Assembly (NCBI GenBank): GCA_001972305.1
Contig: BDDD01000053.1
Location: forward strand, 442,266-506,265
Source of the DNA: Cephalotus follicularis
Taxonomy: Eukaryota; Streptophyta; Magnoliopsida; Oxalidales; Cephalotaceae
DNA length: 64,000 nt
Direction of reading: 5' to 3'
This document shows, in pieces, positions 20,858-31,660 of the stretch. Numbering within the stretch: position 1 is the stretch's first letter; every line of letters begins with the position of its first letter. Both the position numbers and the translations under genes were made by a program. Under the pieces are notes generated by a model. That model was not told the origin of the DNA. It worked only from the letters and a program-made list of their open reading frames with translations, and did not search any database.

Positions 20858-22159
20858 TGTTGGATTAGGGGTGTCCCTGTATGCCACGTATGGCTCGTTT
20901 GTATATAAAAACTCTTGATTTAATATAATTATGAATTCCTTTTATATTTTGTGTATCTTTCTATAATGGCCAGTCTATGTGGCTCATCCCAACTAACCAA
21001 AAGGAACAGAATAATTATACGCAATTAACTGTATGCCACAATAGTGCCCTGTCACATCCAAAGGGTTGGATCTCTTGTCGAGAGGGCTATGAGAATGAGA
21101 TCCTTATTCCCTGTGACAAATGTTCCAAGTCATAGGTTCACTTTCTTAAGGGCCATTGATGAACCATGAAGACTTGTCACGTAAAGCTTGCTCCCGGGTT
21201 AGCAGTGGAGGTTGGTTATCTCGTAGCCAGTTGGGTTTACCCCTAAAGCTGAATGTGAGGTGTATGCTAGAGTACATGACACTGGACAGACCCACCAATA
21301 GGAAACCTATTTGGATAGTCTATACCCAATGTCAATAGGATTCCTATGGTCTTGGTAGTGTATAGTCTATGGTGACTACTAGGTCTATAGCCTGCGTTGT
21401 CTCCTTTGACCTGAGCGGCTGGCATGCATTGTGTGGTGACTGCTTGAGTTTGATTTTCGCCTTCCCCAGTACTAGCCAGATCCTGGAAAAAGGGTTGTCT
21501 TTAGGTCTAGTGGGAGCAACATTGAGATGTATGGGCGAGTGTGCAATATGGGAACGTCGCACCTGGGAAGAGGGTGACTGGCTCTATTTGTCTATGTACA
21601 TTGCAGACTTAAAAGTCCTGATCAGGCATAGGTGGACAGGGAATGAGAGGTTCCCATGGGAGATCTACCGATAGTCTTAGTGCGATCATAGATTCATAGC
21701 TATCACAGCATTACTAGGGGTGACATTCATCCAATCCCTAGGCTGTGATCGAAGCCAAGAATGATGAGGGAAACATGACACATATGACGATGATTGGATA
21801 AAGCGAATGGGTATTCAGACCATGATTGATAGACGTGGTAATACATGGATCCGGGGGGTGACTGGCGCTCACACCGGGGGTGCTCTGTTAGTCAGTGTAC
21901 TATTAGAGTACCCGTACCAGCTGACGGGGTGCACTGTGAATTTATCATCATACCGGAGAACGACATGCTTTAGGGTCCTGCCTAAATTTGAACATGTTGA
22001 TATATGGCGGGACACATATCATTTAGTGAAAGGACAACATCAAGGAAGATGTTGCTTTGCTAGGGAGTATTTCATTTGATGGATTTAGGTTCATACAATG
22101 CCACGATGAAATATTCCATGCGAAGGCTTTTGAATGTAGAAGAGATTGTTCTTTGTCTT

Positions 22160-22650
22160 GGGCGTCGACACTATGAGTTTGCGTTGATGCCTATGTCTAG
22201 TGTGGCTGCTGGGCGTTGACGCGAAGGGATTGCGTTAACACTGGAAAAACCAGTAGCTTTACACGTCAACCCCAAGAGGGCATCACGTAGATGTCTAAAC
22301 TAGAAAGTCCGCTGGGCGTTAACGTTATGGAGAGCATGGCGTTAACACTAGAAAAACCAGGGGCTTTCCGCGTTGACGCCATGGGGTTTAGGCGTTGACG
22401 CGAAGACAAATGACACTATGCACCTGTCTCAAATTATTCACGGCGTTAATGCCTTTTCGTAATGCGAGGCGCGTACACGTCGACGCCTTGCGTACACGTT
22501 GACACCAAGAGGAGAGAGAAAGTCAGCACTATAAATAGTTTGAGAGAAACTTGCTGAACACACTTGCACTCTTTCTTTCTCTCTCTTCCCTCCTATGCAA
22601 TCTCTTCTACCTGCTCTCATACGCGTCGACGCCTATTGCCTAAGCGTCGA
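22160..22650 (+). repeat. N palindrome cluster around the promoter
   Basis: GCGTCGACGC-type copies with strong CpG decay (many GCGTTGACGC and GCGTTAACAC). Cores near 22164, 22183, 22215, 22234, 22265, 22318, 22341, 22372, 22394, then copies at about 22480-22500 and 22623-22650. A larger unit of about 103 bp repeats from 22208 to 22311. The TATA box lies inside the cluster. Confidence 0.75.
22530..22537 (+). promoter_or_regulatory. N TATA box
   Basis: TATAAATA followed about 30 bp later by a CT-rich start region. Fits a plant LTR promoter. Confidence 0.75.
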
Positions 22651-23338
22651 CGCCTGTGTCACTTGATATGTTAAAGCAGCCATTTTCAAGTCTCCTTTCA
22701 CCACTCAAACATCATAATAGGTGGAGATAACTTGCACACTACTTCTTATCTTTATCTAGAGTAATTTAGACTAGGTTAAACACCTTGCCTTCTCCCATCT
22801 GTGGCTTGTGGAGGAGCTTGGAGCTTTTGGAGCTTTTGAGGATAAAGTGTAGAGGGAACTATCTTGAAGGAAGGAGTCTTCACCACCGGTAAGAATCCGT
22901 TTCTTCCTCCCCCTTTGTGGCGCCATGGCAGTGAGTGTTGATGTGGGTGCGTGAACCCTTGCCAAACCTCCATGGTTCTCTTGCTTTATTTTGTGTGTCA
23001 TTCCTTATTGTTAGGGATGATGTGGGTGAGGGTTGATTGGGCTATGGTTAGGGTTTTGTGTGTTATTCCTTGTAAGCCATTGTTAGTGTCCAATGCTAGG
23101 GTTTATGGTAACCCTAGCTTTATCAACCCCTTGTGCCCTATGCTTGGGTTTTTGGTTTCGGTTTAATTGGATGTTGATTAGAGTTCCTTGGCATTTATTG
23201 GAACCTTTTGGACTTAGATTAGCGCATCCCATTGCTTGGGGATTAACCAATTGAGACAATTTCAAAGTTAATCGGCCCTAAACCGCTAAGTCCGAATTGT
23301 AAAGTCTTTCGCTGCGCTCGGGCCGAGTGTTCCCAACA

Positions 23339-24489
23339 GCGTGTTCTCTCTTCAGATGTCTGATGAGACATCTTTCGAGAAAGATGAATTCCTTCACCTA
23401 TTGGTAATAGGCCTCTCTTGGAATTCTCCATGCTAAACCTTTTCAGTACCTTGCTGATGTACTGGCTTTGGGAAAGCCCAAACAACCTATTGGATCTATC
23501 CCTGAAGATCCTAATACCCAGTATGTAGGTGGCTTCTACCAAATCTTTCATGGAAAAGTTCTTAGGAAGCCATATCTTTGCAAACTGCAACATCCCTATA
23601 TCATTCCTAATGAGTAGAATGTCATCCACATATAGCACTAAGAAGGTGATACTAGGTCCCTCTTGCTTTCGATAAACACAAGGCTCATCTACATTTTTAA
23701 TGAAGTCAAAAGCTTTGACTGCTTCATCAAAACGTAGATTCCAGCTACGTGATGCTTGCTTAGTCCATAAATAGACCATTCGAGCTTGCACATCATGTGC
23801 GAATGTTCGGCAGATGTAAACCCCTCAGGTTGGGACATATATATGTCCTCTTCAAGATGTCCATTCAAAAATTCCATCTTGACATCCATTTGCCATATCT
23901 CATAATCATAATGAGTGGCAATTGCAAGTAAAATCTGAATGGATTTGAGCATGGCGACAAGTGAGAATGTCTCAGTATAGTCGACACCATGTCGCTGTCT
24001 ATACAGTTTCGCCACTAATCGAGCTTTATATGTCTCAATCTTTCCATCTACATTCATCTTCTTCTTGAAGATCCATTTGTAGCCAATAGGCACTATGCCT
24101 TCTGGTGCTTCAACCAAATTCCAAACTTGGTTGGAGTACATGGAATCCATTTCAGATTTCATGGCTCCTAGCCATGCTTCAGATTCAGTGCCTTGCACTG
24201 CCTCCTGATAGCTGGTAGGCTCGTCATCTTCAACGGCGTTGACCTCATCAGTACCATCAATAAGGAAATCATACCTCTCTGGTGCTAATGGGATCTGACC
24301 TGATCTCCTCAAAGGAGCTTTGCCTACTTGAGAATCATTCTCAGCTTGAGATCTAATCTCAACTGTGTCTGTTGAAGGTCCAAATCCTAACTCCTCCATA
24401 TCCTGTGTGGTTTCTACCTGTGGTAACTCCTTGAGTTCCACCTGACTCCCACTGTTTCCTTCAAGAAGGTATTCCTTCTCTAGGAACAC
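23339..24489 (-). pseudogene. J reverse transcriptase remnant
   Basis: Copia RT is seen from WNLVEAPEGIVPIGYKWIFK through KARLVAKLYRQRHGVDYTET, WQMDVKMEFLNGHLEEDIYM and SQPEGF, to the catalytic box FLVLYVDDILLI, then KDLVEATYILGIRIFRDRS. The YVDD motif is intact. It reads toward N and continues beyond it at 20857. Broken fossil. Confidence 0.9.
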
Positions 24490-24513
24490 AGCATTTCACG
24501 AAACAAATATTCT

Positions 24514-25653
24514 TTATTCGCTAGGATGGTAGAAGTAGTATCCTTTAGTTTCTTTCGAATGCCCAACAATCCTGCACTGGTCCGACCGTGCATCCAGCAT
24601 ATCTGCGTCAAGCCTCTTGACATAAGCCGGACAGCCCCAAACCTTTAAATGGTTCAGGCTGGGTTTCCTCTCTGACCATACCTGGTATGGAGTGGAGGGC
24701 ACAAATTTTGAAAGAATCTGATTTAAGATGTAGGCAGTTGTTTCTAGGGCATATCCCCAAAGATATGTGGGAAGGTCAGTAAAAGACATCATGGATCGAA
24801 CCATGTCCAACAAGGTCTGATTCCTCATTTCGGACACACCATTATGCTGTGGTGTTCCAAGAGGTGTCCATTGAGATAGAATTCCGTTATCTATAAGATA
24901 ACCTAGGAATTCAGCTGACAGGTACTTGCCACCTCGATCCGATGGAAGTATTTGAATTGACTTACCTGTCTGCTTTTCTACTTCAAGTCTGAACTCCTTA
25001 AATTTCTCAAAGGATTATGACTTGTGTCTCATCAGATACACATAACCATAACTAGATAAATCATCAGTAAAAGTTATGAAGTAGATATAACCTCCTCGTG
25101 CACTAACCGACATAGGACCACATACGTCTGTATGGACTAACCCCAGTAAGTCCATGGCCTTTTCTCCTTCACCAGAGAAGGGGGATTTGGTCATCTTTCC
25201 TAATAGGCAGGATTCACATGTTGGATAGGACTCCAAGTCCTGGATATCTAAAAAATCATCCTTAACCAACAGTGAAAATCTAGCATCACTAAGATGACAA
25301 AGTCTACAATGCCAAGTATAGGTTTTATTTAGCTCAGTTTCTCTTGGTCTTTTCTTATTACTTTGCTCTATGGATAGGACTTTAGATTGCACAGTATTTA
25401 ATACAAATAATCCATTGTTGATAAAATAATTACCGACACAAACATTGTTAGAAAATATAAAACATCTAATGTCTTGAAATTTGAGCTCCAAGCCCAATTT
25501 ACATAAGGACGAAACACTTATAATATTACTTACAACATTTGAAATAAAATAACATGGATAAAGCGTCAATACATAACCATCATTTAAAATAACATCATAA
25601 ACTCCAACAGCTTCAGCGATGATCCTAGATCCATCCCCAAGCCACAAATCCAA
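24514..25653 (-). pseudogene. J integrase remnant
   Basis: GAG-pre-integrase zinc region WHCRLCHLSDARFSLL with TCESCLLGKMTKSPFSGE. The catalytic core starts LLGLVHTDVCGPMSVSARGG and YFITFTDDLSSYGYVYLM. The C-terminal part is WGYALETTAYILNQI and HLKVWGCPAYVKRL. Integrase would insert the cDNA in the genome. Fossil, a few breaks. Confidence 0.9.
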
Positions 25654-26690
25654 GTCCCCAGCTCCAAGCTTCCTATCTTTTCTTAGCCCCTACAATGAAT
25701 TGAAAGGTTAGCTCCACATCCAATATCCAATACCCATGAGGAACTACTATTCAAAGCTAGATTGAGTTCAATTATGAACATACATGATGTACTCACACCA
25801 TGCGGGTTATCAGCAGAGACTTCATCAATAGTAACTCGATAGCCTTTATTCAAGTGTCCAACCTTGCCATACTGAAAACATACACCCTCAGCCACCATCT
25901 ACTTCATACGATTCTTGGCAACGCTCCCACTAGATCCAAGCTTTGCCTTCTTCTTCTTATTCTTCTTCTTACCCTTGCCTTTTATGTTGACAAGCATGAG
26001 CACGCCCATCCCTTTAGAGGAAGACGAGACAATGCCCTTTCCTTGGGCAGACCTAGAAGAAGGAAGAAGTAGGGAGGGGGTCTTTGACTTCCCAGAGTCA
26101 AAATCGGCCTCAACCGTCCTCAGCATAGCAATCAGCTTAGATAGAGTCACCTATATCTTGTTCATGTGGAAGTTCACCAAGAACTATGAGAACGACCTAG
26201 GAAGGGACGTAAGAATAAGATCCACATATAGATCGTGGTCCATGACAAACCCTAATTGAGCCAGCTGCTCAATCATGTCTATCATCTTCAATCCATGTTC
26301 ATGGACTGAAGCTCCCTCTTACATTTACGCCTTGAAGAGTCTACGTGAGAGATTGAACCTCTGAGTTCTAGACTCAGCCCTATCCATCTCCTGAAGAGGA
26401 AGTAGTATAGCAGATAAGGTCTTCATCTTCTCATGTTGACGTTGCAGCTCAGTTGTCATTCCCAGAAGGGCAAGACATCGAGCTTGCTTATCATCTTCTA
26501 GCCACTTGGCTAGACGCTCCGACTCCTCCAGCGTAGGAACTGCACCCAGTGCGAGAGCCCCCCTAGTCATCACATAAGCCATCTTATTGGCTGTCAGGAC
26601 GATCTTGAGGTTGTGATACCAATCGTAATAGTTTGGGCCCTCTAACTTGTTTGTCTATAGAATGCGGGACATTGAAGATTGAAAAGCCAT
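25654..26690 (-). pseudogene. J gag and protease remnant
   Basis: Gag starts at the ATG at 26690 with MAFQSS and has the Copia gag signature EGPNYYDWYHNLKIVLT (about 26600-26650). It is followed by RLAKWLEDDKQARCLAL, a Lys-rich stretch (25930-25990) and a degraded zinc knuckle CFQYGKVGHLNKG. The protease active-site region SSWVLDIGCGANL is at about 25710-25740. Fossil with several breaks. Confidence 0.85.
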
Positions 26691-28504
26691 TTTATAGCAA
26701 CCTTGATAAGAAAAAATAAAGATAAATTAGCATTTATTGCAATTTTAATATATGACTACTATAACACTTGGTCTTTTGTGCTTATGGTTCCTCCCACTAT
26801 TCTAATCGTATCCCATACCCCCATATGGAACTTGAGAAGTCCAACTTCTTAGTGGGGATTGGAATCCACCGCAATCATATTACGGCCTTAGTTAGGGCAT
26901 GACAAATCATAATATATCCAATGGGTAGGCTATCTTGCCAATCTGTATCCAATACAAGATCCAATCATAAAATTTTGGCCTTAGATTCAATATGGCCTCA
27001 ACTAGGTCATGACAAGCCATTAGAATCACGATAAATCAAACACCCATAATTTTCATTGGAATGCACTAGTTTTAACGTGTCCAAGTGCTAAAACGTAGCC
27101 ACCCTTTGCGGTGCCCAACACCGACGTTGACATAGTATTCCACAGGTTACCAGCCTCAGCTAGGGCATGACAATCTAATAACCCACGTACACCACTCAAC
27201 AAAAATTATGAAAGTCCACGGGGAACTACTCTGTGGGTTCCTACGTTCAGACTTATTATTAAATTAAGGGAATCTGCGGTCTCAAATTTTAATTACAGAG
27301 CCTTTAATTAATTCATTGGTTTCATTATGCAATTCCAATTAATTACGGCTTTGCATGCATGACGTGTATTTGGACTATCCATCTTATGCACCTTGGACTT
27401 ATTTCTAAAATAAATCAATGGAATGGGAAGGACTTTACTATGAGTAATGACTTGAGCCCAATGTCACTACTCGGTCTTCCTAGGTGCGATGATTTAATCT
27501 ATCTATTACATTCGGAACCATGCATTCATGGCCTTCAAAAGTCTTGTACTTCTTTTATCCCCTCCTCCATTTCTCCTTGCAAAGTCTTCATTTACAAAAG
27601 GAACTTCACATTTCAAAAATGAAAATTACATACAAAATATCAAGGAAAAAAAAACATAAGAGGAAAAATAAAATGGTGCACGTAAGCACCTTATTACGGA
27701 CCATTGGATAATAGATAAATTAAATCATACACAAAAGAAAAACCAAATCTAGGTCTTGTGCTTATAGGCCATCCATTGTGCATAAGAGTATTAAAATACA
27801 TATCTAATATTACTTCAAAACAACACAAAAATGCCTTATAATAACCAATTATAAAATTTAATATCAGAGGTTGTTTATAGATTAAACTCCCATTAAATCA
27901 AGCAATAATCAATTATCCTTTAAGTGCCCTTAATGAAAAAATTTCTAATTTTAGCAATATTTAAAATTCTTGTTTTAGGCATCCACGCATTCCATAAGCG
28001 TCGACGCTTAACTCCTAAGTGTCGACAATTTGCCACAAACCGTCGACGCTCAATACATCTTTCAGCGCACAGGTAATCGTCAAAGCTAACGAAACGCATT
28101 AACGCTTTAACCTTTAGCGTCAATGCTTAACCAAAACCACTGACGCCAAGTGCCTAAGCGTCGACGGTTTACCACAAACCGTTAACTCTTAGCACAGCCT
28201 CCAGGACTAAAAATACAGGTAATTTGAATAAGCGTCGACGCTTATCATAAGCGTTGACGCTTAAACCTGCTGCCAGTCCACACCACGTCACAAAACAGCA
28301 GTTTTCCAGTGTTTGGACTTTGGCATTCAAACTTTGGCAATCTAAACTGCACCATGGAGGTTCTAAACACAAGTCTCAAACATATCAAAACCAGTTTATG
28401 AATTAAATCCAATTTTTCCATTCAAAAACTTAAAACATCAAGAACCATACAAACACAATCAGTCATTATCTTAGGCATCAAAATTCAATTATGTATGATG
28501 TGGT
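26691..28504 (-). other. J leader region, non-coding, with palindrome cluster
   Basis: About 1.8 kb between primer site and gag, unusually long for Copia. It is AT-rich with phrases such as AGGGCATGACAA recurring near 26893, 27000 and 27163. It carries the GTCGAC-core cluster at 27985-28265. No protein-coding signal. An unrecognised old insertion inside it cannot be excluded. Confidence 0.6.
27985..28265 (-). repeat. J leader palindrome cluster (GCGTCGACGC type)
   Basis: Cores at 28000, 28021, 28042, 28079, 28098, 28119, 28139, 28160, 28181, 28234 and 28253. Most steps are 19-21 nt; the two larger gaps are 37 and 53. Best copies are AAGCGTCGACGCTTA near 27997 and 28231. Confidence 0.85.
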
Positions 28505-28519
28505 TGGCTCTAATACCAC
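28505..28519 (-). other. J primer binding site
   Basis: On the minus strand GTGGTATTAGAGCCA directly follows the LTR end CCAACA. This is the usual initiator-Met type site with a base or two changed. Confidence 0.75.
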
Positions 28520-28872
28520 TGTTGGATATGGTATACCAAACCATTAACCCGGATTCGGACCAAAGGGTGTTATAATGTAGAACAAAATTTTCTAAAGATA
28601 AAGCAGTGGAAAATAAAACTTAAACACCATAAAACAAAGTCCAAAATAGCGAATCCACAAGCTAAGGATCACCACAACATAAACATGATTGAATTGGCAT
28701 CACCAATGCATGCAATGGTGACACATAAACATGGAAACATGAGAGGGAGACGAGGAGTTCATACCATATGGTGATGGCTCCTTCGTTCTTTGCCGGTTCA
28801 AGCTTGCGTAGACTCCCTCGGTGTTCTCTTCCAAGTCGAGCACCTACTGCTCCAAGCAACAAGCTCCTTAGG
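28520..28872 (-). repeat. J 5' LTR, part next to primer site
   Basis: Begins on the plus strand TGTTGGATATGG (LTR end on the minus strand). It is interrupted at 28872 by A and resumes at 57767. The flanks TTAGG (28868-28872) and TCAGG (57767-57771) are the probable A duplication, one base different. Confidence 0.75.
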
Positions 28873-29109
28873 TGTAACGACCGGAATATTTCCGTTGGAT
28901 TGTTTATTTGTTGGATTGTTGTTTATTAAAGATTCATTGTTTATATGTTGTCTGGTATCTTATTTTGGATTGAAATGGGTTAAGCGTCGACGCCCAAATC
29001 AAATAGACAAGCATAATGGCTAGTTATCAGTGCAGATTAGTCCAAATGAAGAGATCGTTTCTTTTCCAGCAAGTTTAAGATCTTATTTTATTGTAATTAG
29101 GACACATGT
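28873..29109 (+). repeat. A 5' LTR, first part
   Basis: Starts TGTAACGACCGGAATATTTC; ends at the CATGT duplication where B begins. Holds a single GCGTCGACGC copy at about 28983-28993 that is absent from the matching place in the 3' LTR. Confidence 0.9.
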
Positions 29110-30714
29110 TGTAATACCCAGGTACAGTTTTGCAGAGGATTCTCTTTGTCATTTGCTTGTTAAGGCCTACTTTGGGTTTTATTATTTTCCATGAGCCATT
29201 TGGGAGTCCTCTCTTGTGCAATATGAAGGCCCAAAAGTGGCGTTTATTGGGAAGAGTCATTTATTTTGACTAAGCCCATAAGTGAAGCTTACAAGGGAAG
29301 CTAACAATTTTCAATGTGAAAGGACATATGTCAGGGAGAGTGTGTGAAGGAATATACCTGGTGCCTTGGGTAGAAGGAAAAAAAAGAGAGAAGAAGTCAG
29401 TGAGAAGTAGGTAGGAAGAAGAAGGAACAAAAGGAAGACGTTGAGTGAACTCTGCCTGGGTGAGTTGTGAGTACTCCCTGTGAGGTTCAAGCTTCCTCTT
29501 TGTTCGATCCTTACTTCTGGCGTGATCGAGCATTTCCTCTACAAGTCTTGTTTCTCTTCTTCTCCATTTCTTCTGTAGTCAAACATGGTTTGGTCTTTGA
29601 TGTCTTTACCCGAGTGTGGTATGGTGGATTCGGAGTTTCTCAGTACACTGAGCAGTGAGTTGGTATCCCTGGTGTGTTTGACATCTGAGATAGCAAAACG
29701 TGGATCCGCCGGTAGATCCGAAGCTCTAGGTGGGTTGTTCGAGTTCTGGGAATATGAAGAATCCAGTGGGGTGGATTCGGAGTTCCAAGGAACTGGTAAA
29801 CGTTGCAGGAGCTGGTCTTGAGAGACCCAGGTATGTGACATTTTACTGTGGTTTTGTTTATGTTTATACTAACTTAACCATTTTGTGTTGAGGTGTTTTG
29901 TGAGTTTGTGTTTTAGCATTTAGATTATGGGTAGACGAGGTTCCTCAGATCTTATATGACAAATACATTTGTTATGGCCATGTAAGATGCGTGTTCTTGC
30001 CAGGGAGTTAGTGCGATGTGCGTCCTGGCAGAGGAGTTAGTTTGGTGTACATCCCCTGTCGAGCAGTGCATGGTAAGCTTTCCTTGCAGAGTAGTCCACG
30101 TCGGGCATCGCTTGGTGAGCAGTGCATGTCAAGCATCTTCTTGAGCATTTACCAGTTGAAGTGTCTCCTCGGTAGTGGCTGAGCGGTGATTCGCGGGCCC
30201 CATGGACGAAACTAACACTACGTGATTGCTGACAAGGTAGATCCTCGATCGATGTTCATATGGTGTAGTGCTAAGCTCGTGATTACCGACGGGGGTGGGC
30301 TTGCGTAGCCCCTCGATCGATGTTCATGTAGTGAGGTACGCCAAACATGTGATTGTCGAGGAAGGAGTGCTCGCGTAGCCCTTCTATCGATGTTCATGCG
30401 GTGCTCTGGAAGTGGATATATATGTGCGTATATGAGGGATCTGTACAGTCCTATAGCCCATGACCACGATGATGGATCTTCAACGGAGTTGTTATTTGTG
30501 CTTGCTGAGGTGGTTCCGGCTATGGAAGTGTGAGAGTAAGAAGTTTTTCTTAGTTTTGCCCGTCCTCCCGACCTCGGACCAGCTCGGTCCCTGAAGATGT
30601 TTTGTCTGGTGAGCCCTGGTGGATCCCTTGGGTACTAGGCTGGGGTGAGATTTCATCTCCTTAGTATAAGTTGAGTATTGGAGGGACCTCGGGTAGTTGT
30701 CCCATACTTGGAGT

Positions 30715-30925
30715 TTCTCCCCGGGCATTACTGGTGTGGTGGTCTCCTCAGGCATTGCTGGTGTGATGGTTTCCTCGGGCATTGCTAGTGTGGTGGTCTC
30801 CTCGGGCATTTGCTAGTGTGGTGGTCTCCTCGGGCATTGCTAGTGTGATGGTCTCCTAGGGCATTTGCTGGTGTGGTGGTCTCTCCGGGCATCGCTTGTG
30901 TGGTGGCCTCCTCGGGCGTTGACTG
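30715..30925. repeat. 27-bp tandem repeat in B
   Basis: Seven to eight units close to GGGCATTGCTAGTGTGGTGG plus TCTCCTC, with small changes and single-base insertions. Confidence 0.85.
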
Positions 30926-31199
30926 AGCGAAGTAGCTTCTCTGGTGTTTTGTTGAAGATGCCTTCTCGGGCGTGAATCTCCTCGGGCTACTTGTTCTGTT
31001 GCTGGGAGTGGGTTGGCATCTGTGGATGGTTTGATATCCGTGAATGAGCTGTTGTTCCGTGGATGGTCTGGTACTCTGTAGTGGGCAGGTGTGTATGGCT
31101 TCTCTACGGGCAGGTGGTGGAATTGTTGTGGCATTCTACATCTTGCTGTTGTGGATGATGCCTGAAGGTAGACATGCCAACTTGTCAAACTACGTTGCA

Positions 31200-31660
31200 G
31201 GGGTGCGTACCCTTGAAGTGTCGAGCTCCTGGGCAAGCAGTGCTTGTCGTCTGGTACCTTGCAGTGCTTGTGGCTTAGTACTTGCGGAGCTTGTTGTCTG
31301 GTACTTTGCAGAGGTTGTGGTATGGATTGTTGTCTGACACCTTGCAGAAGTTGTGGTCTGGCTTGTTGTCCGGCACTTTGCAGAGGTTGTGGTCTGGCTT
31401 GTTGTCCGGCACTTGCAGAGGTTGTGGTCTGGCTTGTTGTTTGGTACCTTGCAGAGGTTGTGGTCTGGCTTGTTGTCTGGCACCTTGCAGAGGTTGTGGT
31501 CTGTCTTGTTGTTTGGCACCTTGCAGAGGTTGTGGCCTGGCTTGTGGTCCGGTACCTTGCAGTACTTATGGTCTGGTGTTGTGGTCTGACATGTTGTAGA
31601 GGTCGTCGTCTGACATACTGCAGAGGTCCTCGCCTGGCATATTGCAGAGGTGGTGATCAA
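31200..31660. repeat. 36-bp tandem repeat in B
   Basis: About ten units that read like TTGCAGAGGTTGTGGTCTGG followed by CTTGTTGTCTGGCACC. Because 36 is a multiple of three, frames stay open on both strands and give repetitive peptides; these are artefacts. Confidence 0.88.

Larger units (their letters stand above)
20858..23338 (+). mobile_element. N: Copia-type solo LTR inside J
   Basis: TGTTGGATTAGG to TGTTCCCAACA, 2481 bp, flanked by exact GCGTG duplications (20853-20857 and 23339-23343). No internal domain, primer site or pol, hence a solo LTR. The TATAAATA box at 22530 sets plus orientation. A palindrome cluster spans 22160-22650. The ORFs inside (for example 21369-21674) look like chance frames. 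Fragment M is related. Confidence 0.88.
20000..28872 (-). mobile_element. J: Ty1/Copia element, minus strand
   Basis: Order on the minus strand: 5' LTR (57803-57767 then 28872-28520, split by A), primer site, long leader, gag, protease, integrase, RT, RNase H, polypurine tract, partial 3' LTR (20140 to about 20000). Integrase before RT is diagnostic of Copia. Solo LTR N is inserted in the RT/RNase H region. Summing the pieces, the LTR would be about 0.5 kb. Broken fossil with several breaks, but all domains are recognisable. Confidence 0.87.

Noticed and set aside
21369-21674. 101-residue frame in N
   Set aside because: Inside a solo LTR, a related stretch in fragment M does not keep it, no known family.
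26606-26625. Second Copia primer site TTGGTATCAC
   Set aside because: It encodes part of the conserved gag segment YYDWYHNL, and a better primer site abuts an LTR end at 28505-28519.
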